A stretch of 64,000 nucleotides of DNA from NCBI GenBank assembly GCA_031216755.1, contig JARUHG010000006.1:186001-250000 (forward strand), written 5' to 3'. Source of the stretch: Lysobacter arvi. Its GTDB lineage: Bacteria; Pseudomonadota; Gammaproteobacteria; Xanthomonadales; Xanthomonadaceae. Shown piece after piece: positions 37,581 to 46,043 of the stretch (position 1 is the first letter of the stretch; every line of letters begins with the position of its first letter). A program made the position numbers and the translations under genes. The notes beneath the pieces were generated by a model that was given only the letters and a program-made list of their open reading frames with translations, made no database searches and had not been told where the DNA came from.

Positions 37581-38690
37581 ATGAACGTTCCGAACCCGAA
37601 CATCGCCCAGACCTCCACGCTGATGCGCGTGTTCCGCGTGTGCTGGGCGCTGCTGATGCTCGGCTTCCTGTACGCGGCGATGCCGTCGGACGCCTTCGCG
37701 GCGGATTCGCGCTGCACGACCAGTTCCTCCGGCAGCCTGTCGATGGGCAACGTGAGCGTGCCGGTGGGCGCCGCGAACGGCACCGCGCTCGGCACGCCGG
37801 TGCAGCTCACGATGACGTTCAACTGCACCGATGTGCCGAGCAATGCGGCGGGCAACAACCTTTACGTGCAGGCAGGCAACCTCGCCGTGCGCGATCCGGC
37901 CGATACCGGCGCGAACGGCATCCTGTTCGACACCAGCATCGCGGGCATCGCGCTGAAGATCACCGGCAGCCCGGACCAGGCGTCGGCGAGCCAGTGCCTT
38001 CGCTGCGGCCCGGGCTCGACGGCCGGCTTCGAAATCGGTCCGCTGAACCGTTCGTGCTCCTGGGTGTTCCAGGGCTGGAACTGGGTGCAGGTCTGCACGG
38101 CCACCATCACGCAGACCTTCACCGCGCAGTTCGTGAAGACCGGACCGGTGACGCCGGGCGTGCTGCAGGGCAAGCCGCTGATGCAGTTCTGGTGGTACGA
38201 GTACGGCACCACCGCGAGCAGCGGCCCGATGGGCACGGCGCTGACGGTCAACGGCGGTGCGCAGGTCGCCGCCGTGGGCTGCAGCGTCGACACCGGATCG
38301 CAGAACCTGGCCGTGACGCTGCCGAACATCAGCACGTCCGCATTGCCGAGCGTCGGTTCGACCGCGGGCCGCACGCGCTTCAACATCAACCTCACCTGCC
38401 AGTCCGGCACGACGGCGAGCATCAGCTTCGCGCCGGGCGCCTCGTTCAACGACGCCAACGGCGTCATCGCGCCCGCCGGCGGCGGTGGCGTCGCGCGGAA
38501 TGTCGGCATCCAGTTGCTCAATGGCGCGGCGTCGGCGCCGGTGCCGTTCAACGCCACGCAGTCCCTCGGCGCCACGCCCAACGGTGCGTGGTCGGTGCCG
38601 TTCCATGCCCAGTACTACCGCACGAGCAACAACGCGATCACCGCCGGCGACGTCCGCGGAACGCTGCAGTTCACGATGACCTACCAGTGA
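37581..38690 (+). CDS. Fimbrial tip adhesin, two-domain
   Basis: The ATG at 37581 is preferred over a GTG at 37569 because GAGTGG lies at a suitable distance. The 369-residue product has a signal peptide ending near PSDAFA, a cysteine-rich N-terminal domain (about residues 40-210, with SQCLRCGPGS and NRSCSWVFQGW) that has no pilin counterpart, and a C-terminal pilin domain (about 215-369) starting VNGGAQVAAVGCSVDTG and ending QFTMTYQ. This lectin-plus-pilin layout is that of a tip adhesin. The receptor is unknown. It is the last gene of the operon, 16 bases after the usher. Confidence 0.85.
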   Translation: MNVPNPNIAQTSTLMRVFRVCWALLMLGFLYAAMPSDAFAADSRCTTSSSGSLSMGNVSVPVGAANGTALGTPVQLTMTFNCTDVPSNAAGNNLYVQAGNLAVRDPADTGANGILFDTSIAGIALKITGSPDQASASQCLRCGPGSTAGFEIGPLNRSCSWVFQGWNWVQVCTATITQTFTAQFVKTGPVTPGVLQGKPLMQFWWYEYGTTASSGPMGTALTVNGGAQVAAVGCSVDTGSQNLAVTLPNISTSALPSVGSTAGRTRFNINLTCQSGTTASISFAPGASFNDANGVIAPAGGGGVARNVGIQLLNGAASAPVPFNATQSLGATPNGAWSVPFHAQYYRTSNNAITAGDVRGTLQFTMTYQ

Positions 38691-38741
38691 CCGCACGCGC
38701 GGCGCTAAAGCCACGCGCGTTGCTGTCGTAAATCGGTGAGG

Positions 38742-39074
38742 TCAGTCGTAGATCTGCGTCGCGACCCAGACGGCTTCGGTGCTGCCGCCTTCGCGGAGAT
38801 AGCCCGCGTAGTAGCTCACCAGCTGCGAGCGTGCGTGTGCCGCGGCGGGTTCCAGCTGCAGGGTGTAGCGGCTCGGGTTCGCCGACCCGGCGCATTGCGA
38901 TCGAAGGTGTTGCGGCACCGTCTGTGCAGGGGATGGGATCGCGGCGGGCGCGCAGGTGGGATTCACCACCCGGCCCGTGAACGTGATGCGGCCGCCGGCC
39001 GCGTGCGCGTTCGCGCCTGCCGTTACCACCATTGCGCAGAGCACGGCGCCCACCGTGGCTCTGACTCGCTTCAT
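38742..39074 (-). CDS. Small pilin-like protein, convergent with the pilus operon
   Basis: The ATG at 39074 follows AAGGAAAGG and gives a signal peptide (AVLCAMVVTAGANAHA). The mature part of this 110-residue protein has pilin features: GGRITFTGRVVNPTCAP, a second Cys, and a C-terminal block LVSYYAGYLREGGS that echoes FYAGYYATGQ of the major pilin. It is much shorter than a normal pilin domain and ends QIYD rather than with the usual penultimate Tyr motif. It may be a minor subunit, an assembly stop, or a decaying pilin copy. Being on the opposite strand, it is outside the sigma-54 operon. Confidence 0.65.
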   Translation of the reverse strand: MKRVRATVGAVLCAMVVTAGANAHAAGGRITFTGRVVNPTCAPAAIPSPAQTVPQHLRSQCAGSANPSRYTLQLEPAAAHARSQLVSYYAGYLREGGSTEAVWVATQIYD

Positions 39075-39468
39075 GGCCTTTCCTTGCGCCTCACTGCGCG
39101 TAGTTCGCCTGTTCGCTCCATCGGCCGGACTGAAGCTTCCTGAAGGCTCCCGCCCGGTCGGCGTCAAAGAACTGCAACCGGCATCACATTTCCGCTCCGC
39201 GCGGCCGCGTGCCGCCCCGACAGCGAAGCGCAGTCGCGGTCACGGCGGTGTGTTTGGCGCGGCCGGGGCTCGGCCAGGTCCGGCGTGGGCGCGCCGGGGG
39301 CGAAGAAAAAGGAGGCCGGAGCCTCCTTCAAATCCGGCCGGGGCCGGAGGACTTCGAGTTGTGGCATGGCTCCGGCTCGCGCCGGACGGAGGGCAGACTA
39401 CCGGCCCGCAAAACCTAATGCAACCTCTGAAGAACGAGGTCGCAAGCCATTGATTTTCCGATATACGA
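39075..39468. other. Intergenic region with a leftward terminator
   Basis: The part next to 39074 must hold the promoter of the small pilin gene, but no clear boxes are visible. The middle is GC-rich and empty. The right half, between the terminator at 39306-39328 and the phosphatase stop, is about 140 bases and is AT-rich close to the phosphatase (39420-39470), where a minus-strand TTGCGA-17-TGCATT pair could start a short RNA ending at the terminator; this is weak. Confidence 0.45.
39306..39328 (-). terminator. Intrinsic terminator for leftward transcription
   Basis: AAGGAGGC (39309-39316) pairs with GCCTCCTT (39321-39328) around CGGA; on the minus strand it is followed by TTTTTCTTC. It probably ends the acid phosphatase mRNA, whose stop is 140 bases upstream, or a short RNA transcribed from the same strand in between. 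Confidence 0.75.
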
Positions 39469-40374
39469 TCAGGGCGCGACATCCAACGCGGCGCGCTTGG
39501 CGTCGCGGCGCGAGTCGCGAGGCTGTGCCCAGTCGTTGTTGAACACCGCCGGTTCCCAGCTGCCGTAGGTCGGGTTGGGCAGCATGTACCAGCGCTCGCC
39601 GAACCAGTCGCCGTATTCGCCCAGCAACCCGGCGCGGCCTTCGCGCGTGTTCGCGGGGATCTGCACGAAATCGCCCAGCTGGTCGCCGAACTGCATCAGC
39701 ACGCGGTACTGCTGGCCGGCGAGGCGGCGACGGCAATCCTTCTCGCTGCCGCTCTGCTCGCAGCCTTCCACCACCGTGCCCAGGCCGAGGAAGACGCTGT
39801 CGTCCTTCACCGGCATGCCGACCGCCTTCAGGTTGGCGATGGTCGCGTCCTTCAGGTGCACGGCGCGGTTGGACAGATACACGATGGTCACGCCCTTCGC
39901 GGCCGCGGCCCTGGCGAACTCCACCACGCCCGGCACCGCCTTCGCCTTCTTCTCGGCGACCCAGCCGTCCCAGGTGACCTCGTCGTACTCCTTGCCGCCG
40001 CGCACCAGGCGCGCCTGGTAGGGCGAGTTGTCGAGCACCGTCTCGTCCACGTCCATGATCACGGCCGGCGGCAGACCGGTGGCGGGATTGCCGCGCTCGC
40101 CGGTGACCAGCGCGTCCCAATGCTTCTCCTTCAACGCGACGTCCAGCTTGTCCGCGGCGGCGCGGTAGATCGTGGTCGTCACGGCGGGATACTCAGCGCT
40201 GGCCTGCATCCACAGCACGGCGTTGAGGTTGTCGTCGGCCGGCGTGGCCGTCTTGGCCGCAGTGGGCGCCGCTGCAGGTGCGGGCGCGTGCGGCGCCAGC
40301 GTGTCGGCGCGTTTGCAGGCGCCCAGCGCAACCGCGCAGGCGAGGACGGACAACGTGAGGACGCGAGGCGACAT
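39469..40374 (-). CDS. HAD-family acid phosphatase lipoprotein (class C, e(P4)-like)
   Basis: The 301-residue protein has a lipobox (LGAC, Cys20) and a linker rich in Ala/Pro, so it is membrane-anchored in the periplasm or outer membrane. The HAD catalytic motif VIMDVDETVLDN (Asp108 and Asp110) and the second motif VYLSNRA place it among class C acid phosphatases, which remove phosphate from 5'-nucleotides such as NMN and thus feed nicotinamide riboside or nucleoside uptake. The four-Asp catalytic pattern appears complete with GDQLGDF near residue 235. A leftward terminator follows. Confidence 0.9.
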   Translation of the reverse strand: MSPRVLTLSVLACAVALGACKRADTLAPHAPAPAAAPTAAKTATPADDNLNAVLWMQASAEYPAVTTTIYRAAADKLDVALKEKHWDALVTGERGNPATGLPPAVIMDVDETVLDNSPYQARLVRGGKEYDEVTWDGWVAEKKAKAVPGVVEFARAAAAKGVTIVYLSNRAVHLKDATIANLKAVGMPVKDDSVFLGLGTVVEGCEQSGSEKDCRRRLAGQQYRVLMQFGDQLGDFVQIPANTREGRAGLLGEYGDWFGERWYMLPNPTYGSWEPAVFNNDWAQPRDSRRDAKRAALDVAP

Positions 40375-40452
40375 GGCGGTTCGGGCTTCGAAAGGACGCG
40401 CGATTCTAGCCGAGCCGCACTACGCCGCCGTGTCACGGACGGGCGGTTCGCC

Positions 40453-40944
40453 TCAGGCGGATGCCACCTGCAACGACACCTGCTTGCGTCCGTCGGCGAC
40501 CCATTGCGACCCGACCTCGGTGAAGCCGAACGAGGCGTGGAAACGACGCGAGGCTTCGTTAGGCGGGACGGTGTAGAACTCGCACGTCACGATGCCGACG
40601 TCCGATGCGCGCGCGAACCCGAACAGGTCGCGATACAGCAGCGGACCGAGCTTGCGTCCCTGATGGGTGCCGGCCACCACGATGCGGTCGACGTACAGGA
40701 AGCGCGGATAACGCTGCGCGAACCAGCGGTAGTTCGGGCTGTCGTAGGCGACGCCTTCGCGGAACGCGAGCAGGAACGCGACGACCTCGTCGCCCTCGCA
40801 TGCCACGCGGTGATACGCCGCCATGGCGTCGAGCTCGCGCAGGCGCGCGGCATCCATCGGGCTGAGCATCTCCTCCGATTCGAGGTTCAGCGCGAGGATG
40901 CGCGCGTGATCGGCTGCATCCGCCGGGCGGATTGCGAGGCTCAT
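40453..40944 (-). CDS. GNAT-family acetyltransferase
   Basis: The 163-residue protein shows the GNAT core: acetyl-CoA loop THQGRKLGPLLYRDLFGFA (about residues 88-106) after the strand YVDRIVVAG, and NEASRRFHASFGFTEVG near the C-terminus. The acceptor is unknown. Its ATG overlaps the stop of the upstream VOC gene by 4 bases, so the two are co-translated. Confidence 0.85.
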   Translation of the reverse strand: MSLAIRPADAADHARILALNLESEEMLSPMDAARLRELDAMAAYHRVACEGDEVVAFLLAFREGVAYDSPNYRWFAQRYPRFLYVDRIVVAGTHQGRKLGPLLYRDLFGFARASDVGIVTCEFYTVPPNEASRRFHASFGFTEVGSQWVADGRKQVSLQVASA

Positions 40945-41333
40945 GCGCCCGCCTCGTAGAGCTCGATCGGCAGATCGTCCGGGTCGGCGAAGAAGGTGAA
41001 GCGCCGGCCGGTGTACTCGTCGATGCGGATCGGTTCGACCTCGATGCCCTGCGCCTGCAGCTCCGCCGCGCAGGCGGCGACGTCCGCGACCTCGAAGGCG
41101 AGATGGCGCAGGCCGCAGGCTTCGGGGCGCGAAGGCCGCGACGGCGGCGACGGAAAGGAGAACAGCTCCAGCTGCGTGCCGTCGGGCAGGGCGAGATCGA
41201 GCTTCCACGAATCGCGTGCTTCGCGGTACGCCTCGGCGATCACGCGCAGTCCCAGCACGCGCGTGTAGAAGTCCTTCGAACGCGCGTAGTCGGAGGCGAT
41301 GATCGCGACATGGTGGATGCGGTGGAGTTTCAT
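40941..41333 (-). CDS. VOC/glyoxalase-fold protein
   Basis: The 130-residue protein has the paired beta-alpha-beta-beta-beta modules of the VOC superfamily. Candidate metal ligands are the His of HRIHHVAIIASD, the Glu in TQLELFSFP, the His in GLRHLAFEV and the Glu in LPIELYEAGA, which fits a glyoxalase I-type site as in the YaeR/SMU1112c group. The reaction is not known for that group. A methylglyoxal synthase gene lies 4 kb away but on the other strand. It sits 43 bases downstream of rep. Confidence 0.85.
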   Translation of the reverse strand: MKLHRIHHVAIIASDYARSKDFYTRVLGLRVIAEAYREARDSWKLDLALPDGTQLELFSFPSPPSRPSRPEACGLRHLAFEVADVAACAAELQAQGIEVEPIRIDEYTGRRFTFFADPDDLPIELYEAGA

Positions 41334-41376
41334 GGGCGCGTGTGTCCTGACGGGTCCTGCTTCCGAAGGCGTGGCA

Positions 41377-43359
41377 TCAACCCTCGCCGAGCAATGCCTT
41401 GATCGCCGCGAAGCCCGCGGCCGCGCGTTCCTGCTTGCGCGCCGCGTCGGCGACCGGATCGGCGCCGTCGCGCTGGATCTCCGCGGCCGGCAGCTCGTCG
41501 AAGAAGCGGCTGGGCTTGAGGCGAAGCTTGTCGCCCCATTTGGACGCCTCGCGCGAATGCGACAGCCACAGCTGCTCCTTCGCGCGCGTGATGCCGACGT
41601 ACAGCAGGCGGCGTTCCTCTTCCAGCGAACCTTCCTCCAGCGCCATCTCGTGCGGCAGCGTGCCGTCTTCCATGCCGACGATGAAGACGTAGCGGAACTC
41701 CAGGCCCTTGGCGGCGTGCAGCGACATCAGCCGCACCTGGTTGCCGGCTTCGCCCTTGTCGGCGTGCGAGAGCAGCGCGAGCTGCGCGGCGAGTTCGCCC
41801 GGACCCGAACCCTTGCCGCCGTCGAACCAGTCCGACAGTTCCTCCAGGTTCTCCTTGCGGCGCTGGTAACTCGCTTCGTCCTTGCACTGCGCGCGGATGG
41901 ACGCGAGCAGCCCGCTCTTGTCGGCGAGCACGCGCACCAGTTCGGCCGGCGGAATCTTGAAGGCCTCGCCGCGAAGGTGGCGCACGATGTTGACGAAGCC
42001 GTCCAGCGCGTTCGCCGCACGCGGTTGCAGCTGCTTGAGCACGCCGATCTGCTCGGCCGCGCGCGACATCGGCATGTGCGCGTGCTGCGCCAGCTCGGCG
42101 AGCTTGGCCAACGTCGTGGCGCCGACTTCGCGCTTGGGCGACTGCACCGCGCGCAGGAACGCGGCGTCGTCGTCGGGGTTGGCGATCAGCCGCAACCACG
42201 ACAGCGCGTCCTTCACCTCGCCGCGCTCCAGGAACGCCGTGCCGCCGCTCAGGTGATACGGCACGCGCAGCAGCTGCAGCGCCTTCTCCAGCGGGCGGCT
42301 CTGGAAGTTGCCGCGGAACAGGATGCAGAAATCGCTCCACGGCGCCTGCTTGGCGGCGGCAAGGAAGTGGATCTCGGCGGCGACCTTCTCCGCTTCGTGC
42401 GCGGCGTCGCGGCATTCCCACACGCGGATGCGTTCGCCGTCGGCCTGGTCGCTCCACAGCGTCTTGGGATGCTCGTGCGGGTTGTGCGCGATCAACGCGT
42501 TCGCCGCGCGCAGCACGCGATTGGAGCAGCGGTAATTCTGTTCGAGCTTGATGATCTGCAGCGCCGGGTAATCCTTGCCCAGCTGCAGCAGGTTGTCCGG
42601 ATTGGCGCCGCGCCAGGCGTAGATCGACTGGTCGTCGTCGCCCACGCAGGTGAACAGGCCCTTCTCGCCGGCAAGCGCCTTGAGCAGGCGGTACTGCGCG
42701 TCGTTGGTGTCCTGGCATTCGTCCACGAGCAGGTAGCCGATGCGTTCGCGCCATGCCAGCCGCAGTGTTTCGTCGCCTTCGAGCATCTGCACCGGCAGGC
42801 GGATCAGGTCGTCGAAATCCACCGCATTGAACGTGGACAGGCGCGCCTGGTAGCGCTGGTACATCAGCGCCGCTTCCATCTCGCGCGGGCTCCTGGCCAC
42901 GGCGAGCGCTTCCTCCGGCGACAGGCCCGCGTTCTTCGCGCGCGAGATCAGGTTGCGCATGTCGTCGATCGCGTCGGGCTTGCTGCCCGGCGGCATCAGG
43001 TCCTTGATCTGCGCCGTGCTGTCGTCGCTGTCGAACACCGAGAAACCGCGGCGCAGGCCGGCCTTGGCGTGGTCGATCTGCAGGAACTTCAGGCCCAGCG
43101 CGTGGAAGGTGCAGACGGTGAGGCCGTCGGCGGCGTCGCCCTTGATGCGCTTGGCGACACGCTCCTTCATTTCCTTCGCCGACTTGTTGGTGAAGGTGAT
43201 GGCGGCGATGCGCTTGGCCGGCATCGTGCGCGAGGCGATCAGGTGCGCGATCTTCTCGACGATCACGCGCGTCTTGCCGCTGCCCGCGCCGGCGAGCACG
43301 AGCAGGGGGCCGTCGGTGTGCAGGACGGCGGCGCGTTGAGGAGGATTGAGGCCGTGCAT
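41377..43359 (-). CDS. rep: ATP-dependent DNA helicase Rep
   Basis: Rep is a 3'-5' superfamily 1A helicase that clears proteins and restarts replication forks. The ATG at 43359 yields the standard opening LNPPQRAAVLHTDGPLLVLA. Walker A AGAGSGKT is at residues 23-30; further motifs are ITFTNKSAKEM (Ia), LLVDECQDTN (II), CVGDDDQSIYAWRGA (III), LEQNYRCS (IV), LMSLHAAKGLEF (V) and LLYVGITRAKEQL (VI). The 660-residue size fits Rep rather than UvrD. The VOC and GNAT genes follow on the same strand. Confidence 0.95.
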   Translation of the reverse strand: MHGLNPPQRAAVLHTDGPLLVLAGAGSGKTRVIVEKIAHLIASRTMPAKRIAAITFTNKSAKEMKERVAKRIKGDAADGLTVCTFHALGLKFLQIDHAKAGLRRGFSVFDSDDSTAQIKDLMPPGSKPDAIDDMRNLISRAKNAGLSPEEALAVARSPREMEAALMYQRYQARLSTFNAVDFDDLIRLPVQMLEGDETLRLAWRERIGYLLVDECQDTNDAQYRLLKALAGEKGLFTCVGDDDQSIYAWRGANPDNLLQLGKDYPALQIIKLEQNYRCSNRVLRAANALIAHNPHEHPKTLWSDQADGERIRVWECRDAAHEAEKVAAEIHFLAAAKQAPWSDFCILFRGNFQSRPLEKALQLLRVPYHLSGGTAFLERGEVKDALSWLRLIANPDDDAAFLRAVQSPKREVGATTLAKLAELAQHAHMPMSRAAEQIGVLKQLQPRAANALDGFVNIVRHLRGEAFKIPPAELVRVLADKSGLLASIRAQCKDEASYQRRKENLEELSDWFDGGKGSGPGELAAQLALLSHADKGEAGNQVRLMSLHAAKGLEFRYVFIVGMEDGTLPHEMALEEGSLEEERRLLYVGITRAKEQLWLSHSREASKWGDKLRLKPSRFFDELPAAEIQRDGADPVADAARKQERAAAGFAAIKALLGEG

Positions 43360-43504
43360 GTGGCGTGTTTGCTGCCGCGGTGGCGGCCGCGTATTGTGCC
43401 GGAAGCGACTTTCGGATGGGCGCCGCGCCAGCCTGAACGCGGCAGCGGCACACTCCGGTCGTGTGTCGTGTGATGTCCCGCTTCCGTCCGAAGGAAGGGC
43501 CGCC

Positions 43505-44290
43505 ATGCCAGTCGTTCGCCTCCTCCTCGCGCCGCTGCTGCTCGCGTCGTCGTTCGTGTCGCACGCGCAGTCGGCCGATCCGCCGCCGCTCACCGGCGCG
43601 ACGTTCATGGAACTGGACGCGATGCTTCCGTCCCTGCGCGGCCGGCCGAACGAGGAATACCGCGTGCAGGGCCTGAAGGCCTACCAGCAGCGCCACTACG
43701 ACGAGGCGATCCAGCGCTTCGAAATGGCGTCCGGTTACGCCGACAAGTACTCGCAGCATTACCTCAGCCTGATGCACTGGCATGGCGTGGGCACGCCCGT
43801 GGATCGCGTGCGGGCGTACATCTGGAGCGATCTGGCGGCCGAGCGCGGCAACCCGCGGCTGCTGGCGATCCGCGAGAAGATGTGGACGCAGCTGAGCACG
43901 CAGGAACAGGCGCGGGTGCCGCGCGAAGGGCAGGCCTACTACGCGCGCCATGGCGATGACGTCGCCAAGCCGCGCGCCGAAGCCGAGTTCCGCCGGTTCG
44001 CGCGCGACATGACCGGCAGCCGCGTGGGCTATCGCAACCAGCGGTTCGAAACCGGCGGCGGGCCCGTCAACGGCGTGTTCCTCACCGAGGTCGGCAGCAA
44101 TGCCGCCGCGTACGCGGTGTCGGTCGCCGGTTCGCCGGACGAACTGTACGGAAAGGAAGGCGGCCTGAAGCGGCTGGACACGTACTGGCAGGAGCAGGAC
44201 CGCCTGCTCGACGGGAACGTCGAAGTGGGCGAGATGGAGATGGTGCGGCGCGACGATCGGCGCCGGCCTTCACCCCGGCAGGACCGTTAG
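43505..44290 (+). CDS. Sel1-repeat periplasmic protein, paralogue 1
   Basis: The 261-residue protein has a signal peptide (LLLAPLLLASSFVSHAQ), a conserved N-terminal segment and Sel1-like repeats in the middle, most clearly YADKYSQHYLSLMHWHGVGT followed by RAYIWSDLAAERGN. The C-terminal part (FLTEVGSNAAAYAVSV, then EVGEMEMVRRDD) is shared in outline with the next gene. Sel1 repeats bind partner proteins; the partner is unknown. The gene diverges from rep, with AAGGAAGG before its ATG, and is followed 49 bases later by its paralogue. Confidence 0.8.
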   Translation: MPVVRLLLAPLLLASSFVSHAQSADPPPLTGATFMELDAMLPSLRGRPNEEYRVQGLKAYQQRHYDEAIQRFEMASGYADKYSQHYLSLMHWHGVGTPVDRVRAYIWSDLAAERGNPRLLAIREKMWTQLSTQEQARVPREGQAYYARHGDDVAKPRAEAEFRRFARDMTGSRVGYRNQRFETGGGPVNGVFLTEVGSNAAAYAVSVAGSPDELYGKEGGLKRLDTYWQEQDRLLDGNVEVGEMEMVRRDDRRRPSPRQDR

Positions 44291-44339
44291 CCCCGCCGTC
44301 GGCGCGAACGCCCGCGGCCAGACGCACCCGGAGCAGCCC

Positions 44340-45068
44340 ATGGAAACGCTCGCCTCGATCCTCATCGCCACCGCGCTGGCCGCCGGGCCGACCGCGCCGT
44401 CCGCAGATGCGGCCCATCCGGTGATCGCCTCGAGCGATCGCATGACCCGCGAGGAACTCGACGAGCGCACGCGGATGTCCGCCAACTTCCCGAACGAACT
44501 GCATCGCTTGTACGGCAGTGAGGCGGCGGGACGCGGTCATTGGACCACCGCGTTGCAGCAGTTCAGGCTGGCGGCGCGTTATGCCGACAAGTATTCGCAG
44601 CACCGGATCAGCCTGATGTACTGGCACGGCGTGGGCGTGGAGCGCGATCCGGCGCTGGCATACGCGTGGGCCGACCTCGCTGCCGAACGCCTGTATCCCA
44701 ACTTCGTCGTGCTGCGCGAGAAGATGTGGATGGCGCTGGACGAGACCGAGCGCGCACGCGCACTGCAGGTCGGCCAGCCGCTCTACGACGAATACGCCGA
44801 CGAAGTCGCCAAGCCCCGTCTGGCCCGCGCGATCCTGGCCGGCGTGCGCGAGATCACCGGCAGTCGCACCGGCTTCTTCGACGGGCGTCTGCAGGTGATC
44901 GGTCCGGGCGGTGGCCCGCATTTCGCCGGCGATCCGGGCAACTTCGACCTCGCGCCGATGTACGCCGGATGGCGCCGCGACCCGGCCCGGTACTGGGCCG
45001 TCGAAGACGCGATATGGGCCGCGGGCAGCGTGGAGGTCGGCGACGCGGAGCGTGCCCCGGGGCGATAA
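44340..45068 (+). CDS. Sel1-repeat protein, paralogue 2
   Basis: This 242-residue protein is a diverged tandem copy of the preceding gene: it shares the block YADKYSQHRISLMYWHGVGV, the following AYAWADLAAER, the segment DEVAKPRLARAI and the closing SVEVGDAER. Its N-terminus (METLASILIATALAAG) is a weaker signal peptide. The two products probably work at the same place, perhaps on different partners. No enzyme motif is seen. Confidence 0.78.
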   Translation: METLASILIATALAAGPTAPSADAAHPVIASSDRMTREELDERTRMSANFPNELHRLYGSEAAGRGHWTTALQQFRLAARYADKYSQHRISLMYWHGVGVERDPALAYAWADLAAERLYPNFVVLREKMWMALDETERARALQVGQPLYDEYADEVAKPRLARAILAGVREITGSRTGFFDGRLQVIGPGGGPHFAGDPGNFDLAPMYAGWRRDPARYWAVEDAIWAAGSVEVGDAERAPGR

Positions 45069-45120
45069 CGACTCCGCGCGATCCTCGCTCCTCCGTATCT
45101 GCGTCGGGCGACCGGCGCGG

Positions 45121-45127
45121 CTAGACT
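45121..45127 (+). promoter_or_regulatory. Putative -10 region (CTAGACT)
   Basis: CTAGACT lies 31 bases before the methylglyoxal synthase ATG, at the spacing expected for a -10 box with a short leader. It has the CTAGNNT form seen elsewhere in the window. Confidence 0.35.
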
Positions 45128-45158
45128 GCGCGCTCCGCCTGTCGACGACGGATCTCCC

Positions 45159-46043
45159 ATGCGCCTGGGCCTGGCCGCCAACCGCCTGCACCATCTCCGC
45201 GAAGACGCCGCACTGTTCCGCTGGCTGCAGGCCTGCGAGCCGGCGATACGCGAGCTCGGCCTGGAACTGCACACCGTCGGCCGCACCTTCGACGCCATCG
45301 CGGCGGCGGGATTGCTCGCCGGCTACACGGGCCTTCGCCGCTACCCGTACGGGCGCGAGGGCGGTCTGATGAAACTGGTGGCCGAAGTCGTCGGCCTCGG
45401 CAGCGCGGAGCGCACGCTCGACGGCGCGATCTATCTGATCGATCCGGTCGATCCTTCGTCCGTGTTCCCCGAAGCCGTGGCCCTCAAGCGCCAGTGCGTG
45501 ATCCATGGAAAGCCGTTCATTTCGACGGTCGCGTCGGCGCGCGACTGGATCGAAGTGGAGCGCATGCACGCCGGGCTGGCGCCCGATCCGGGCGCCGATG
45601 CACTGCATGCGTTCGAAACGCAGACGCTCGCGCTGATCGCGCACGACGCGATGAAGCCGCAGATGATGGCGTACGCCGCCGAGCACTTCGACGTGCTGTC
45701 GCGCTTCCAGCGTCGCGTCGCGACCGGCACCACGGGCCAGCGCCTGAACGAGCTGGCGTGGAGCCACGGCTGGCCGCAGGGCCAGGCCTGGGTGCAGCGA
45801 TTCGAGAGCGGCCCGATGGGCGGCGATGCGCAGATCGCCGACCTCGTGCTGGAGCGCCAGTGCCAGCGCGCGATCTTCTTCGAGGATCCGCACGTGGCGC
45901 GACAACACGAGGCGGACATCCAGTTGCTGGAACGCGCGGTCACCACGGTCACCTTCGATGCGGTCTGCATCACCTCGCCGGCCGTCGCGCAGCGCTGGGC
46001 GACGGCCGCACGGCTGCGGGCGCAGCGTCGCACCCGAGCGTGA
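45159..46043 (+). CDS. Double-domain methylglyoxal synthase
   Basis: The C-terminal half (about residues 156-280) is a methylglyoxal synthase, which converts dihydroxyacetone phosphate to methylglyoxal and phosphate. Compared with E. coli MgsA from memory, the active-site residues are kept: His162 and Lys166 in LIAHDAMK, ATGTTG for phosphate binding, Asp223 in SGPMGGD, and Asp243, His250 and Asp253 in FFEDPHVARQHEAD. The N-terminal half (about 1-135) has the same fold pattern (TVGRTFDAI, YGREGGLMKLV, YLIDPVDPS, ISTVASA) but lacks the GGD Asp and the His/Asp pair, so it is probably a non-catalytic duplicate with a regulatory or oligomerisation role. E. coli MgsA has only one such domain of about 150 residues. 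Confidence 0.8.
   Translation: MRLGLAANRLHHLREDAALFRWLQACEPAIRELGLELHTVGRTFDAIAAAGLLAGYTGLRRYPYGREGGLMKLVAEVVGLGSAERTLDGAIYLIDPVDPSSVFPEAVALKRQCVIHGKPFISTVASARDWIEVERMHAGLAPDPGADALHAFETQTLALIAHDAMKPQMMAYAAEHFDVLSRFQRRVATGTTGQRLNELAWSHGWPQGQAWVQRFESGPMGGDAQIADLVLERQCQRAIFFEDPHVARQHEADIQLLERAVTTVTFDAVCITSPAVAQRWATAARLRAQRRTRA

Noticed and set aside
39362-39377. Possible sigma-54 promoter TGGCATGGCTCCGGC on the plus strand
   Set aside because: GG-N10-GC spacing is met, but the -24 box ends AT and the -12 box reads CGGC; no gene lies in reach downstream.
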